Part shown: positions 39,883 to 53,183 of the stretch, piece after piece
Layout: the number at the start of each line of letters is the position of its first letter
How positions within the stretch are numbered: position 1 is the stretch's first letter
From: Otis tarda
Taxonomy: Eukaryota; Chordata; Aves; Otidiformes; Otididae
DNA: 64,000 bases
Assembly (NCBI GenBank): GCA_026413225.1
Contig: CM048553.1
Coordinates: 20,522,501 to 20,586,500 of the forward strand
Reading direction: 5' to 3'
Notes under the pieces: model-generated
Database searches by the model: none
Seen by the model: only the letters and a program-made list of their open reading frames with translations
What the model was told of the DNA's origin: nothing
Made by a program: the position numbers and the translations under genes

Positions 39883-40527
39883 ATGGAGCTCCCAGTTGAC
39901 TGGAGGTTAGCAAATGTGATGCTCATCTACAAGAAGGGCCAGAAGGAGGATCCGGGGAACTACAGGCCTATCAGTCTGACCTCGCTGCTGAGGAAGGTTA
40001 CGGAGCAGATCATCTGGAGGGCTATCACATGGCACATACAGGACAGCCAGGTAATCAGGCCCAATCAGCATGGGTTTATGAAAGGCAAGTCCTGCTTGAC
40101 TAACCTCATCTCCTTCTATGACAAGATAATCCACTTAGTGGATGAGGGAAAAGTTGTGGATGTTGTCTACCTAGACTTTAGTAAAGCCTTTGACATAATT
40201 GCCAACGGCATTGTCCTGGAGAAACTGGCTGCTTATGGCTTGGATGGGTGTACTCTTCACTGGGTAAAAAACTGGCTGGATGGCCAGGCCCAAAGAGTTA
40301 TGGTGAATCGATTTAAATCCAGTTGGTGGCCAGTCACAAGTGGTGTTCCCCAAGGCTCAGTATTGCGGTCAGTTCTGCTTACTATCTTTCTTGACGATCT
40401 GGACAAGGGGATCGAGTGCACTCTCAATAAGTTTGCAGATGACACCAAGTTGGCCAGGAGTGCTGATCTGCTTGAGGGTAGGAAGGCTCTACAGAGGGAT
40501 TTGGACAGGCTGAGGTCAATTGTATAA
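39883..40527 (+). pseudogene. CR1 reverse transcriptase fragment (palm motifs intact)
   Basis: 214 codons, starting inside the element. In order: [10 protein letters not shown] near residue 10 and NYRPISLTS near residue 26 (RT fingers), HGFMKGKSC near 63, motif [10 protein letters not shown] at 96-104, motif [10 protein letters not shown] at 153-161, and motif C FADDTKL at 184-190 with the paired catalytic aspartates. The frame then closes at [10 protein letters not shown], where full CR1 copies continue with a tryptophan-containing stretch. The loss looks like a small non-triplet deletion of about 13 bases against the CR1 sequence as I recall it. The endonuclease domain and ORF1 are absent because of 5' truncation. 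The apparent ATG is not a native CR1 start. Confidence 0.9.
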
Positions 40528-41097
40528 GGTTCCACAAGGCCACGTGCTGGGTCCTGCACTTGGGTCACAACAATCCCATACAACACTACAGGCTTGGGGA
40601 AGAGTGGGTGGAAAGCTGCCTGGCAGAAAAGGACCTAGGGATGTTGGTCAACAGCCAGCTGAATATGAGCCAGCAATGTGCCCAGGTGGCCAAGAGGGCC
40701 AATAGCATCCTGGCTTTTATCAGAAATAGTGTGGCCAGCAGGGCCAGGGAAATGATCGTGCCCCTGTACTTGGCACTGGTGAGGCCACACCTCAAATACT
40801 GTGTTCAGTTTTTGACCCCTCACTACAAGAAAGACATGGAGGTGCTGGATTGTTTCCAAAGAAAAGCAATGAAGCTGGTGAAGGGCCTAGAGCACAAGTC
40901 TTATGAGGAGCGGCTGAGGGAACTAGGGTTGCAGAGAAGTAGTTGAGTCACCATCCTTGGAAGTCTTTAAAAGATGTGTAGATGTGGTGCTTAGGGACAC
41001 GGTTTAGTGGTGGACTTGGCAGTGCTAGGTTAATGACTGGACTTGATGATCTTTTCCAACATAAATTAGTCTATGATTCTGTGATTCTGTTCTATGA
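39884..41097 (+). mobile_element. CR1 LINE, 5'-truncated, with frameshift and internal deletion
   Basis: This non-LTR retroposon carries the reverse-transcriptase part and 3' end of CR1. It starts abruptly inside the RT frame (typical 5' truncation) and ends in worn octamer repeats (CTATGATTCTGTGATTCTGT at 41071-41090), the CR1 signature, with no poly-A. Two breaks are visible: the frame shifts near 40513-40530, and after the RELGL motif (about 40930) the sequence jumps to the SPSLEVFK terminus near 40945, skipping roughly a hundred codons normally found between. No target-site duplication is evident, as usual for CR1. The copy cannot be active. Its wording resembles CR1 subfamilies common in neoavian birds (from memory). 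Confidence 0.93.
40560..40946 (+). pseudogene. CR1 reverse transcriptase, C-terminal thumb region in shifted frame
   Basis: Continuation of the CR1 protein in another frame: [12 protein letters not shown], then [32 protein letters not shown] and [12 protein letters not shown], all standard CR1 blocks in the standard order. It ends early because the following sequence is deleted. The remaining C-terminal peptide (SPSLEVFKRCVDVVLRD) reads from about 40947 to 41006. Confidence 0.88.
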
Positions 41098-43569
41098 ATT
41101 GTTGCAAAACTGACTTAGGTAAGTCGGACATGAGGCTCTGTTTTCTGTTCTTTCACAGAAAGAGAGAAGGGAATAAAGTTCATTCTACTTCAGTTTAGAA
41201 CTTGATTCAGGTGCTTACACACAGCTCACATGCCCTGAGGTTTCCCACCTGGCCTCCAGCTGCCAGTGCAGTGGGGCATGAGTCTCTCTTAGATCCTCTG
41301 TCTTATCTACAGCCCTAAATAAATAAACTGTGCCTTAGGAATCAGCCATGCGGATGTCAGCTTCAGCTGAGCTGATCACCATGAGGCTCTCTTTATAGTT
41401 AACGCAAGGAGCAGAATTGTAGGGTGAGATTTGTCTGTCTGTTTTAAATGTCTACCTTAGGATGAGAAGAATTGCACCCTGGAGCCTACTGAGCGTTAAC
41501 TTGTTCTCCATTGACTGAGGCAGGCTGGGAAGGCCAGCTCTGGTGTGTTTACACTGGAGATGTGTCGTTAATCATATGGATCTCATTGAGTGTGACTGAG
41601 CACAGAGCAGCCTGGAGCAGTTTGGGGCAGCTGATCTATCACTGTGTTATTGGTTTCTTGGGACAGCACTTTGCATTATGTCTGAATTAAGCTGCAGAAT
41701 CCCTTCTGTGGCCAAGCTGGTGTGCAAGGAGGAGAGTTGCCATAAGATTCCCCAGATACAGTATATTTAGCTGCTCTGTAGGAAATTTTGATTCCTTTTC
41801 TGGCCATTGTAGAACCAGAGGAACTTTTAAGTGTAAAATTCAGAATCGAGGTAGTTCTCCTGCATAAAGTTGGCAAGAACTTATAATCAGTTTAGCTGCT
41901 GTTTTCAGTCAGAATTTATCCATCCATACCACTGATTGAGATGGGTGCTGACTTAACTGGCCTTGCTGAAGAGATATTACATTAGAAGTGATTAAAGATA
42001 TATTCCAAGAAGCAATGATTCTCAGAACCGTACCTGTTATTGAAATGTTGACAATATTGATATCAGGATTTTAATATCCTGTTGATAATTAAACTTCTGC
42101 CTAGCAAAGATTTCCTCTGGGTCTGCTGTATGGGAACCAGATGTTACTTCTGAGTTACTGAAGAGAATTATGTTCATGTACCGGTCAGCGAAAGATTGCC
42201 ACTAGTGCTTTTGTCTTGGTAATGTTTCACAAAAATGAGCCTAAAGTTACAAAGAGCAGCTGTCAACTGAGGAGAAAAATTTAGGCTCTCTAGTCTTTGA
42301 ATCTTCCAGCTTGTCTTCAGTTTCAGGCGAACATGCTTTAGGGTGCTCTGTGCTGTCAGATTTTCATTTGACATGGCGGGGGTGGTTAGGCTAAGGAAAA
42401 GAGAGAAGCTTTATAAAAGAAAACAACATCAAAGAATGATGAGCTCCTTGCAGATATCGGTGTTGTACGGCATGTTTTACATGAATTATTGGTGGTGTCG
42501 ACTCTTCTGCTGGAGTGCAGAGAAGGATGGGCTCTGCTTCAGTTCACTGCTCAATTCTTGATTTCCCTTAAAATAAATGAGACAATAGACAGCTTATTAA
42601 AGAGGAGGCGTTGTTTGGAGGCTGCCATAGAATGATAACAGCTATTTTCCTGTTTTTCAAATGGATTTATTACTTTTTCAGACTTTTTAATTAAAATATC
42701 TTTAGTGTGACTTCCTAAGGGAAGAAGGTTTGTAGTAACACGCTGCATGTCTTTGCATAGCTTTCCAAATCCTCTTCTGGATAAGTCTGTTGACTAATAT
42801 CAATCCAATGTAACAAAAAGGGGAAGTGCTCTGAAGAATCATAATTTCCTATATGCTTTAAGAAAACATACAGCCAGATTGAAAAGACAGGCCCTGCTGT
42901 ATCCTTATTGAAAGAAAGATTGCAGAGAGAATTCAGACACCAGATAATCCACATGCAACAGAGAAAGGAGTGGCTGTCCTGTTTTCTGAAAACACGTAAT
43001 TTGTTGCTCACACTTCGTTAGGTAGCGGAGGTAAAATTCATATAAGCTAACATTAAACATCTACAGTGTGGACAGCTACACCTGAGCTGTTCACTCTGGA
43101 GTTCCTTTACAATCAATGGAGACAAATACGCAAGTTGTGGCTTGTTTTGCACTTTTTTATTAGGATAAGAAGAGTGATTTTTAATAAGGGTCTCATCAAG
43201 AGTTTCTAGGAAGCTGATGCCTCCAGCAGTCGGACTGAAAGGACACAGTTACGTTGCAGGCATTGTCATATCTGCCAGTGATATCTCATATATTCTAGGG
43301 CACACCACATGGGACTAAATGCCTAGGCTTGAGCATCCTTAGTCAAGCCCTAACAGTCCTAAACTGTTTGTACTTCCTGGGATTGTTTATATCCTCTTAT
43401 AACAGTTTCTCAATGCTATGACTGGGTTCAAAATGCTTCCCCTAAACCATTGTTTTACTTCACGTGCTTCTGGGTGCTACCCAGACTCTCTTGGCTGAGC
43501 ATTTCCCCAGCCTCCCATGCCACAGTACAGCCCTTCTCTTGGCAGCAGCACAAGCCAAACTCAGTTATA
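41098..43569. other. Intergenic stretch, no gene recognised
   Basis: AT-rich sequence between two CR1 copies. No open frame with recognisable protein features, no RNA gene and no simple repeat of note. Confidence 0.6.
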
Positions 43570-43855
43570 GGCCAAACAGTTGTGATAGAAGAAGGGGTAA
43601 TGGTTTTAAAATAGAGGGAGGTAGATTCAGACTGGATATAAGGAAGAAATTTTTTACACTGAGAGTGGTGGAACACTGGAACAGGTTGCCCAGAGAGGTG
43701 GTGGATGCCCCATCCCTGGAAACAGTCAAGGCCAGGTTGGACAGGGCTTGAGACACCTGATCTAGTTGAAGATGTCCCTGCTCCTTGCAGGGGGGTTGAA
43801 CTAGATGACCTTTAAAGGTCCCTTTCAACCCAAACTATTCTATGATTCTATGATC
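43570..43855 (+). mobile_element. CR1 LINE 3'-end fragment
   Basis: About 285 bp with the end of the CR1 protein: RRRGNGFK, then [20 protein letters not shown] and [13 protein letters not shown], closing with the usual short tail to a stop near 43751. It is followed by the CR1 3' UTR (GATGTCCCTGCTCCTTGCAG, then AGATGACCTTTAAAGGTCCC) and the terminal octamers ATTCTATGATTCTATGAT (43837-43854). The coding part is still open, so this copy is less decayed than the one at 5418. Extreme 5' truncation; subfamily differs from the copy at 39884. Confidence 0.95.
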
Positions 43856-46800
43856 TAAAACTTTTAAACCCTACCAACTCAAGTCATATCCAGAATCCTT
43901 TTGAAGCACAATGAGCAAGGTATTGAATTACTGTCTCTAACAGAACTTTGTTGGAGAAGAGAGAAAAGGAAAATAAGATCAACTGTAATGATGGGAATCT
44001 GAATGGTCCATGACAGATAAGTTTACCAGAGTCTTTTCCCTTTTCCCTCACGGTGCTGGGCAGCCGTGCTGTTTGTTGTCCTCAGTGCTAACTGGGTTCA
44101 CCCTTACTTGTGCCACCTAATGCTCCTCACCAGCTTCTTCTGCCTGAGTTCGCTGTTATCTGCACTCCAGATAGTGGAGCACTGACAAGCCTATGGCATG
44201 TCAGCAGTGGAAGAAAGGAGCAACTCGCTAAACAGAATCATTCTCTTCCTTTATAGACCCTCCTATCTATATACTGTCCTATCCCAGTGTCATTCACCTG
44301 GAGGCCAAGCTGTACCTTCCACCCTACAAGGGCACACTAATCACTGGTTAGGTGGGTATTCTTTCCCTAACTTTATTGTAACTACTATACATACATGTGT
44401 GTGTGTGTGTATTTATACATATTAGAGCCAGCAAAATCTGCCAGCGTAGCTCTTCTGCCACCAGGCAAGAGAAAAAAAGTCGTTTTCTGTCTCCTCACTG
44501 AAACTCGCACAGGATATGAATGTTCTATTCTTTCTCAAAAATCAGTTCACACCCAGAAATGAGACTAGATGCCTAGTTCCCATTGTTTTTAATTGGTTTC
44601 AGTGCAAGTTGGACACCTGGACAGAAATTAGATTCTCAGATACCTTAATTAATGTGGATCTTACTTTCTATTTTCGCAAGACCAAGTTGAAGGGAATGGA
44701 AAATGAAAAAGAATAAGTTAAGATTTTATTTTTCATAACATAAACTTATTTCCTTAGCTTCCTTAAATCTTAATGTCAGGTTTCTAGGGATTTATGAGTG
44801 GCTGGGTTTAATCTTGAAATGGGAAAATCTAATGTTCTGTATGTAGATGTTACAGGTAATTTATAAAGATATATTTTCTTAATGGCTTGACAGATTGGAG
44901 CTTTATAGAGCAGTTTTGCCATTATTGTTCAGAGTAACATTGCACAATTATATAATTTTGAATTCAGAAGGACAAAGTCTTATTTTTCCTTTGATAATAG
45001 CTTATTTAACAGGTGTACTGCAGACTATTAATTCTTCCACAAAAATGCCTTATAGCTTTATCCAGTAGTTTTTATGTTAAGCTGAAAATGAATGGATAAA
45101 ACTTGAAAGGAGTAAAGGACAATGATCACAATTACGCAAATACAACTTTGCCATGAAAGGAGAAGTCTTTGCTCTCTAGTGGGGTCTGGCAAGATTTTAT
45201 GTAGCAGAGGTTTGGAAGATTGTGTAGATAAATGGTAATGATCTCCACACTTCAGCGTTTAAATCTGCAGCTCATTTTAACAGGATTCTTTGGACAGAGG
45301 ACTCTCTTAAATCTTTTGTTTAGAGTTCAGAAAGTTGAACATCTGACTGACCCAAGGTGTCCCACTGAGCTACAGAAAGGCCAGTATTCTGCAGCTGACA
45401 GCACACAGAAACCAGTATGGCTATCACCACATCCAACTGCCTTTGATGCCTGAAGTCTATTAACTTTGTATTATTTATAGCTTCAAAGAGCAGGAGTTTG
45501 CTTCATCATGAGTCTGAAAGGAGGCCTGAACTCTTGCCTCTTGTTCTGTAATAAAAATAATTGCTTTGTCACAATATCTTCTTGCTCTAGGGTTAGTGTG
45601 TAAGTATATGCGTGTTATGTGTAAATAAAATTATCAATGTGTGCATTTATGATTTTATGTATCACAGTCTTGCTTGAATTGACCATGCGTCATGATGTAG
45701 GCAGCCTGGAAGGTTTTATGTTTACTATGTTATCATAAGATTAAAAATGATTGTTGTCAATGAGGGCAGATTTTAATTTTTCAGTTGTTGATATATATGA
45801 ATGTAAGTTATTGCAAGAAGTTCAATGGCACAGAGGACACATCCAATGTTTTGAGGGAGACTGACAGAAATTGTGTCTCTAGGGAACAGTTAGTGAACTC
45901 AGCTTAAAGCGGTCAGTGTTTAAGATCCTCCCAGTGGACTTTATTAAATATTTTGACAGGAATCAAAATCGGGATTAGCACTTCCACTTTTTGCAAAAAG
46001 AACGCAGAGGATCAGATTCCTTGGGCTGCTCTAGCAGCTTTGCACTGTGTCAGCAACACAAAGCCATAATAAAGCCGGTTTAACTGGCTTGTTAAACCTG
46101 GTTTACAGCTTCTTTGCATCATTGGCATGGTACAAAGCAGCCGGCAACCACCAGTGAGGCTGGCTTTACATGTTTAGTAGTCTGCTGCTGGTGCGGGTAA
46201 CGGCAAGATGGTTGTGAATGACCCCAGAGTGAACTGCATGAGTGATGCCTGGTAATGTAAGGGTTGGACTGTTGGCAAGGAAAAGTTGCTAAATTTTATT
46301 CTCTAACGAGTTCATGGCTAAGAGCCCTTTCTGAATGGCTGTTTCTCGTTTGTTTCCCTTTGAAGCAAAGAAAGGTATCAAAAGGCAGAGAAAAGCTTTT
46401 CTGGGGCTAGGGCTGAACTGACTTGCAGTGAAATTTAAGGTCACCTTCTCTCCTAATATTTCTTATGTCCTGCCCAGTGTTTCTCTCCTTCACAGAGCTC
46501 TTTGCTAGGAATCTCTTTGCACCAAGTTTCTCTTAAGATTTTTTCAATTGAAGGGGAAAGCCTCTGTCTCTAGTGCCTCTGCCTTCTTTTCATAGCGTCT
46601 CTAGTCTGAAATAGCTGACACAGCACCACTGTGTTCATCAGCTCTTACCAAAGTGCTGTTTTGTTCTCCCGTGGCATTTCCATGACCTGAAATCACAGGC
46701 ACACTGAAGCTGTGCGTGACTTGGGGGAAAACCCCTGGGTTTGACTTGTGACAAGGGCAGGTTGCCTTGTATGCCTTCCCTCGAGATTTTTTCCTTGAAA

Positions 46801-49800
46801 TATTTGCTTCCTAATACAAAATGATGTGGTCTGTGTTTGTGAATTCTTCTGTGGTGAACATGTCCTCCTTACAGGCAGGGTTGTAGGTGAAACCTTTAAG
46901 GTCATGATGCTAAACTTCTCTCCTGCCCTTGTTAAATTGCTGCTTTGTGAGCTGAGGAGGCAATATTAACTAGTGGCTTCAATAGGCTTCCTCTGAGTGG
47001 ATGCTGGTGGCTGGAGGCCGTGCCCCAGGCTGGAAGCTGGTAACACCTCCTTTGTGCCTCCTTTGTGCATTGATTTGTTTAGAGATTAGATGAAATGCAA
47101 TGAACTTAACATCCAGAAATGCTGTCAACATTCAGCTCTTTGTCTATCCACTAATGAAGCAGCTAAAAAGTCACTTTGGCTCTAAGAAATCATCTTTTGG
47201 GTAAGCAGTGACCACTTCAACTAAACTGAACTAAAAGGGAGAGAGAAGGCACGGGAAAACTATGTTGGACCTGGTTTCTCTTCCTCTGAAGGTCCCATTC
47301 ATCAAAGTGCACAATACCTTGCTGGCCTTCTCGCTGAACTAGAGTAACTGGGAAACATCAGTGTTTAAAATTGCCTTTTCTCACCTCCAACTTCTGAAGA
47401 AACAGCCCTTCTTTTCAAGCCAAGAGCTATCCACAGCAAATACTGAATGAGCACATTTGTCACAGCGAGCCATTTGTCAGCTCCAATTGGGGTGACTGCG
47501 TAATGCTCTTCCTGCTGGTACACAATATGGCTCAGGCTACCACACACTCCAGTTCCCATAGTGACTGCTGGACTCGTGGTGACTGTTCCGTGTCCTGGTT
47601 CACTCGTCAGAGCTATCAGTGCAGCAAACCTCGCTTATTTTAAGGGCTCTTTTCCAGTTTGAGTCTTTAACTGCCATAGGAGATGAAGAAATAAGGACAA
47701 AGTTTGTAAGTACCTGGATAAAAGTTTTCTCATTGGAAAAATAAAATAGCTATGAAACCAAATTTTAGAGTAGAATAGATGAATCAGTGTCCTACTGTTT
47801 TCTAGAGGTGGCTGCATACTCTTCCTCTCTCTAACATAGTGAGAATTATGCTCTGAACCTATCAGTAAAACAAGAGAGGAAAGCAAAAAAAAAAAAAAAG
47901 CAACCCCAACACAGAAAACCTAATACAATGATATTCTTAACAGCATTTTGACAATGGAAACGGAAAAAGTGTTGCATACTGCACAAAGTCAGGGGTTTTT
48001 TTTTCTGTCTAGGTTACCTAGACACAGATAAAGAGTGTGAAATAATTAGACATGGTGGTGACAGGCAGAAATACAACACAATGGGTTAATAATTCTGGTA
48101 CCTCTTTTGTAACTGTGCTGTAATGCTCTATCCTGCCTGTTAGGTGGGATGTTTGTGGGGGTGTATACATGTGTAAGAAAGAGAGAGAAACAGAGTAGTG
48201 AGGGACCAAATCTCTCATGTTAAAACAAGTTTGCTGACAAGGCAAAGAAATGTGTGAAAAGCCCCGCAGCAAACAGTTAGTGTGCTCCGGTTTACACCAG
48301 AGGACAGCTGCTACACAGATGGCCTGGGATCAGAGGAGTACAAAGCTGCTTTAAGCCACACGTGCTTTTCCTCATGTGTCGTCGGTGTATGCACATCATA
48401 GCTGTAAGCAAAGTTTTCTTCTGCCAGCCCACAGGGGTAGAACAAGGCAGATCATGAGGAAGAGGTTGCGCTGTTGCCTAATGGTCTTTTTGACCCTCTT
48501 GGTTAATTATATTGGGTTTTGAATACGATATTGTCTTGGAAAGCTGGCTTAGGCTATCAGCATTTTGGAAGAGCTTTGTTTTCTGCATGCAGAGTTTTTG
48601 AAGTAGGTTGGAATGCAAATATTTTTGTGTACTATATTTTTTTTTCTAAAAATCAAAAATAGAAATGAATACTTCAGATGAAGGGTCCTAGCTGAATAAA
48701 GCTGGCACCAGTCCGAGTCTTCAAAAAGAAAAGGACTGTGCTGATTTTCCTTGTCTGTAAGTGTTGCACAGGAGACTTTGTGTATTGAAATTCTCAGTAG
48801 AGACCACTAATCCTGAGAGACTGCAATGAGAGGGAGCAGATTTCCACATCCTATTTATGTTCCAAGGATGGATAATGCAAAATAGTTCTCTCTATGTCTT
48901 AGGTTTTCCTGCAGGGACTTAATTACTTGTCACGTAGTAAAATTTGTAGGGCAGTGTGTCCTGTTCATTTCTAACTTTACCTGAGAATAAATGGCCTGCC
49001 TGATTCTTTGTGCTTTCTTGATATCATCTTTGCACATTTAGGGAATTTCTCTTCTTTTAATGATTAGAGGCAGTGGAGAGTGGAAGGATGGACTGTCAAT
49101 AGTCAAAAAGGTGCCTCGGAGCAGGGGTCATTGGCTCAGCGTGGTAACAGGCTTTCACACCTAGGTGTTAAAAGGCTCATGAGTTTTACAGAGGAAAGAT
49201 AGTAATGGCCAATGATGCAATCCAGATTCCCATCATAAAATGCCAAACTCTGTGTTTCTGATTTTGCATCATCTGTTGCTTTCTACTGGCCTCTCTATTC
49301 CAAGAAATATGTACAGGCAATCCTGGCTCTAAATATAAAAGAGATGAAGTGTCATTTTCCACATACTTAAAAAATACGAATGCAATGCCACTTGCAGTGG
49401 GTAACTGCTGATTTTTATCAAATAATCTTATATTATTGAACAGCATGTTGGAGACATACAAGGAACTCTAAAAAAACCCAAACCTTAATCTGAAATTCAT
49501 CTTTTGTTGCAAAACAGGTACAGGTACTGCTGTGGAAAACAGATTATCTAGGATATGTTTCACAGGTTAATTATCCAGGCCACAAAAGAACAGTTTTTCA
49601 CATTGTTGGTTTTTCATTTGTTTCTTCTTTATTTTTTCCTGATGATTTGTAATTTGTGTTTGCTAAGCAAAAAAGTCTCTCTGATCTTAATTATGTTTGC
49701 TTATAGTGAGTCAGACACCACCCTGGAGAGTCACAATTATTCCAACAGAAAATTTGTGGAGAGTGCATATCAGTTGTGAATGCATCTCTCTTAATTAATG

Positions 49801-52800
49801 AAAACAATAATATTCTCATATTTGTGCTCCTGTCTTTCATTTTAAAGAATTCAATAATTTTGCTCTTATTATTCCTAGCAGCCAAAGTGTACTGGAGTGA
49901 CAATTCACTTTACAAGTGTCTCTTAGTGAGTGTACTAGAGCAGACTTTGGAGTGATTAATATCAACTGCTTTGTACTTTGGAACAGCCTTTTTGGTTCAT
50001 ATGTCTATAGGGTATCTCTAAGGTCATAAACCACTTGATATTTAGACAGCTAAGTACATATTTGCATGCAGTTTAATGACAATTCTGTGTGAAATTACGG
50101 TAAATATATTTGCCTTTGTAGGCAGAAGTAGTATGTCTTAAGAACAGAGGAGGCCTAGTCATACCTGAAGTAATGTATCTGTGTAATATTATTTTGAATA
50201 ATATATCTCTACCACATGTTTGTTTTTTACAGTGTATAGTACAATATAGTACAACAGGAGACTCTTGGCTGGTTAAAGTAATTGTGGTGATTGAAACATA
50301 AAGAAGTGAAAATGGAGCAGCTATTCTTACCTTGAAAAAATTTAACCAACCCAAAATAATCTATCAGACTGCAGATAGAGAAGATGTGGCTATAAATTAT
50401 GAAAATCATAACAAGCTTTGTTTCCCTGCTGCCTGGGATGAATTTGTAAATGGAAGTAGTTTACATCTTCATTTTGTGCCCCATGAATTTTAAAAGAATC
50501 TGCAGTTTTTAATTTATAGTTCACCTTCCCTTACTGAAGACAGAAGCCTTTCTCTTACTTTTGTTCTCTGCTTCTAAAGCTATAAAATCATCTATGGATA
50601 CGAGATACTAGAAATGTTCCCATCACTAATTAATTTAGTCACTTTTTCTCTGCCAGAATTTTGCAAATAAAAAGAGGAGTGTGGGTATGAGGTTCCTTTA
50701 AAGTAACATTGGAGAAACGGAAGTGTTAAACTTGAATTGCAGTAAGTGTTTGAACGTTTGGAGTGGACTTGCTCTCCCCTAAGTTTAGATGTCTAGTAGA
50801 GATGTATGTCTGTGCTAGTGGTCAATGGAGAGTAATGAGCATTTCTGGGGTGCGTTTCAACTGATCTGTTTTAGCTTTCTTAGGTCTTAGACCTTCAGGT
50901 GTGATTAATTTCAATCTAAATGTCATTCCTCATTGACGTGAAAAGGTGTCTGACCTGCATGTTTGGAAGTGAATGCCAAACATTTGCATTGAACACATTT
51001 ATGTTTGGGGGCATGAGTCCCACTGTGCTCCACTTGTTTTCCTTCCATTCTGAATTCCCATCCTGTTGCATACTTCTGTGTTATATTGTGCTAACTATGA
51101 CTTTTATCTTTAATCCAGATATGTACTGGGAATACTTCTCATGTTTTAGGTGAGGCTGAACATGAAGCTAAAATACCAGGGTTGATTGTCCAGAGTGGTG
51201 TACAGCCTTTCAAAAAACACTGTCATGGAAAAGATATTTCCTCAACGGGATTTCTTCAGAAATACAGCTGCAAGTGTAAAATTGGCACTTAAACATTTGG
51301 GAAGCAAAATGTAAAGCTGTGGTTGTTTATACCCATGGGCTATTAACCTTTGAATCAATAACACTGATTTCTCACCAGGTCTGCAAAACAAACTCACTGC
51401 AGCAGTTTCCAAAGAAGTGTGCATTAAAAAAAAGCCTTGGCCTGTAGGCTGCAATATAATAACTGACTTCCAGAGAGTGGTAATCAGATACGGACATTTT
51501 AATGTAGAATATTCCTTTTACTGTGACATCGCTTGAGATGTTCGCATTAGCTTCATTAAGCTCAGCAGACACTGTTGGCTGCAACGGTTTAATGAGCCAA
51601 TGAGTATTTAATCGTGGTCTACTGTCAAAGCACGTCTGACAAAGTCCACACAAATTAACGGCCATATACAGTCTCTGATTCAGTGCAATAGAAAATATCT
51701 GTGATAAGCAGAATATTAAAGATTAATACAAAAGTTTTTATAAGGGCAAATATGGCAAAACCTGACTTCATTTTAGATGGGTCTGAAAGTGAAATTCCTT
51801 ATGTGTTCCCTCCCTCATAAACAACACATGCTTTTAATTTCTCTGCCACATTTCAAAATCAAATGTTCAGAAAAAAGTTACCTAGATGCACCACTAATAT
51901 CTTTCATTTCTGACAACACTGAATCCTATGGAAACAATTCCTACATTGTTGTAACATGTCTGGTATGTAAAAGAACTGAGCTGTCTTTTGTCAAGAAGGA
52001 ACATAGTATTCTTGCAAAATAATCCTTAAAGTTTTGCTTTCTCGAGAAAATGACAAAAGTTCTGTCCAACTAATTAGAAGGGCTGTTTACTTTTTTATAC
52101 TTTCCTACTTGTAGAGGATAAATGCTCCTTCAGCAGAAAAAGGAGGGATGTGCTGCTTAAGTAAGACTAATGAAGTGCACATGGAATAGAAAGCAGAAAG
52201 GTAGAAATAATTCAAAATGTTAAACAATCTGTCTAGAAAACAAAGGAACAAAATAAACATAAGAAAATGAGTAACAAATATGAGCAAACTGGGAAAAAAT
52301 TATTAAGTGAAAAATTACATGACATAAAAATTTGTTGACCAAGCTACAGAAGGCTGAGCTGACATGAGAAACAAGTTCATAAGTGGCTGAGCCACAGGTT
52401 TACAACATTAACCAGTCTATAGATTTCTTGTTCATGTTCTTAAACGTGAAACTGATGTCCAAGTTAATGTTAAGTTATTCCAAGTTGTTTCATTAATTGA
52501 ACTCTGATAATGCTTATATCATTATAACTTCAACTTGAATGTACAGATTCCCCAGGAATGGTAATTTATTTGATTAAAATGCAAATCCTACCAGAAAAAA
52601 GACTGCTAAGCAACTATGTATTAAATGATAGCTTGAGCTAAGAAGAATAAATGTGATTGTGCGTGCTTTTCTTAAACCTGAGTCTCTGTTTTTGACTGTC
52701 ACTAATGAATCCTGGTTTTGAAACAGAGGTGCTGCCTTTAATATGGGGCAATAAATAATAAATGGTAATTTCTCTTGTAAGGAGTATCGACTTTACTTTC

Positions 52801-52983
52801 TTCTTGATTTTAATTCAGTGATAATATTTAATTGATAGAAGAATTTGGATTAATGTAAAAAAGTTCAAGTATAAAAATGCAGAATATGGATGATGACAAG
52901 TAGTGGATTTCTGCAAGACATTTATGTGGTCTAAATGTAACCAAGTCTAATTGACCCTTTCTTTCAGTGCCTGTATAGAAAAT
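43856..52983. other. Intergenic stretch, no gene recognised
   Basis: About 9 kb of AT-rich sequence with a short GT repeat (44396-44410) and an A tract (47885-47899). A stretch at about 51430-51665, with ATTA-type motifs and little simple-repeat content, might be conserved noncoding sequence, but that is not provable here. No exon, RNA gene or clear transposon seen. Confidence 0.55.
44396..44410. repeat. (GT)n microsatellite
   Basis: Short run of about seven GT units, next to ATACATACAT and ATTTATACAT. Confidence 0.85.
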
Positions 52984-53178
52984 ACCATAGAGTAACAGAG
53001 CAATTTGGGTTGGAAGAATCCTCTCAAGGTGGTGAAGTTGAATCATTTCTCAAAGCAGGGCTAACTTTAAATCTAGATCAGGATGCTCAGGACCCAATCC
53101 AGTAGAGGCTTGAAGATCTCCAGGAATGGTGGTTCCACAGTCTTTCTGAGCATCCTGTTCCAGTGGATTAGCCACTCA

Positions 53179-53183
53179 CATGG
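53179..53183. repeat. Target-site duplication, left copy (CATGG)
   Basis: Exact 5-bp match to 53874-53878 flanking the solo LTR. It marks the insertion point inside the older CR1. Confidence 0.92.

Larger units (their letters stand above)
22866..39883. other. Intergenic stretch, no gene recognised
   Basis: About 17 kb of AT-rich sequence downstream of NEBL. I see no exon with homology, no RNA gene and no clear transposon. Notable items: a 10-bp tandem duplication (26521-26540), a GC-rich island with a small open frame (about 28310-28520), a poly-T tract (31051-31072), a 25-bp-period duplication (32826-32870), T-rich stretches near 34970-35000 and 37532-37545, and a mixed-composition stretch (37910-38270) that might be conserved noncoding sequence. 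Confidence 0.6.
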
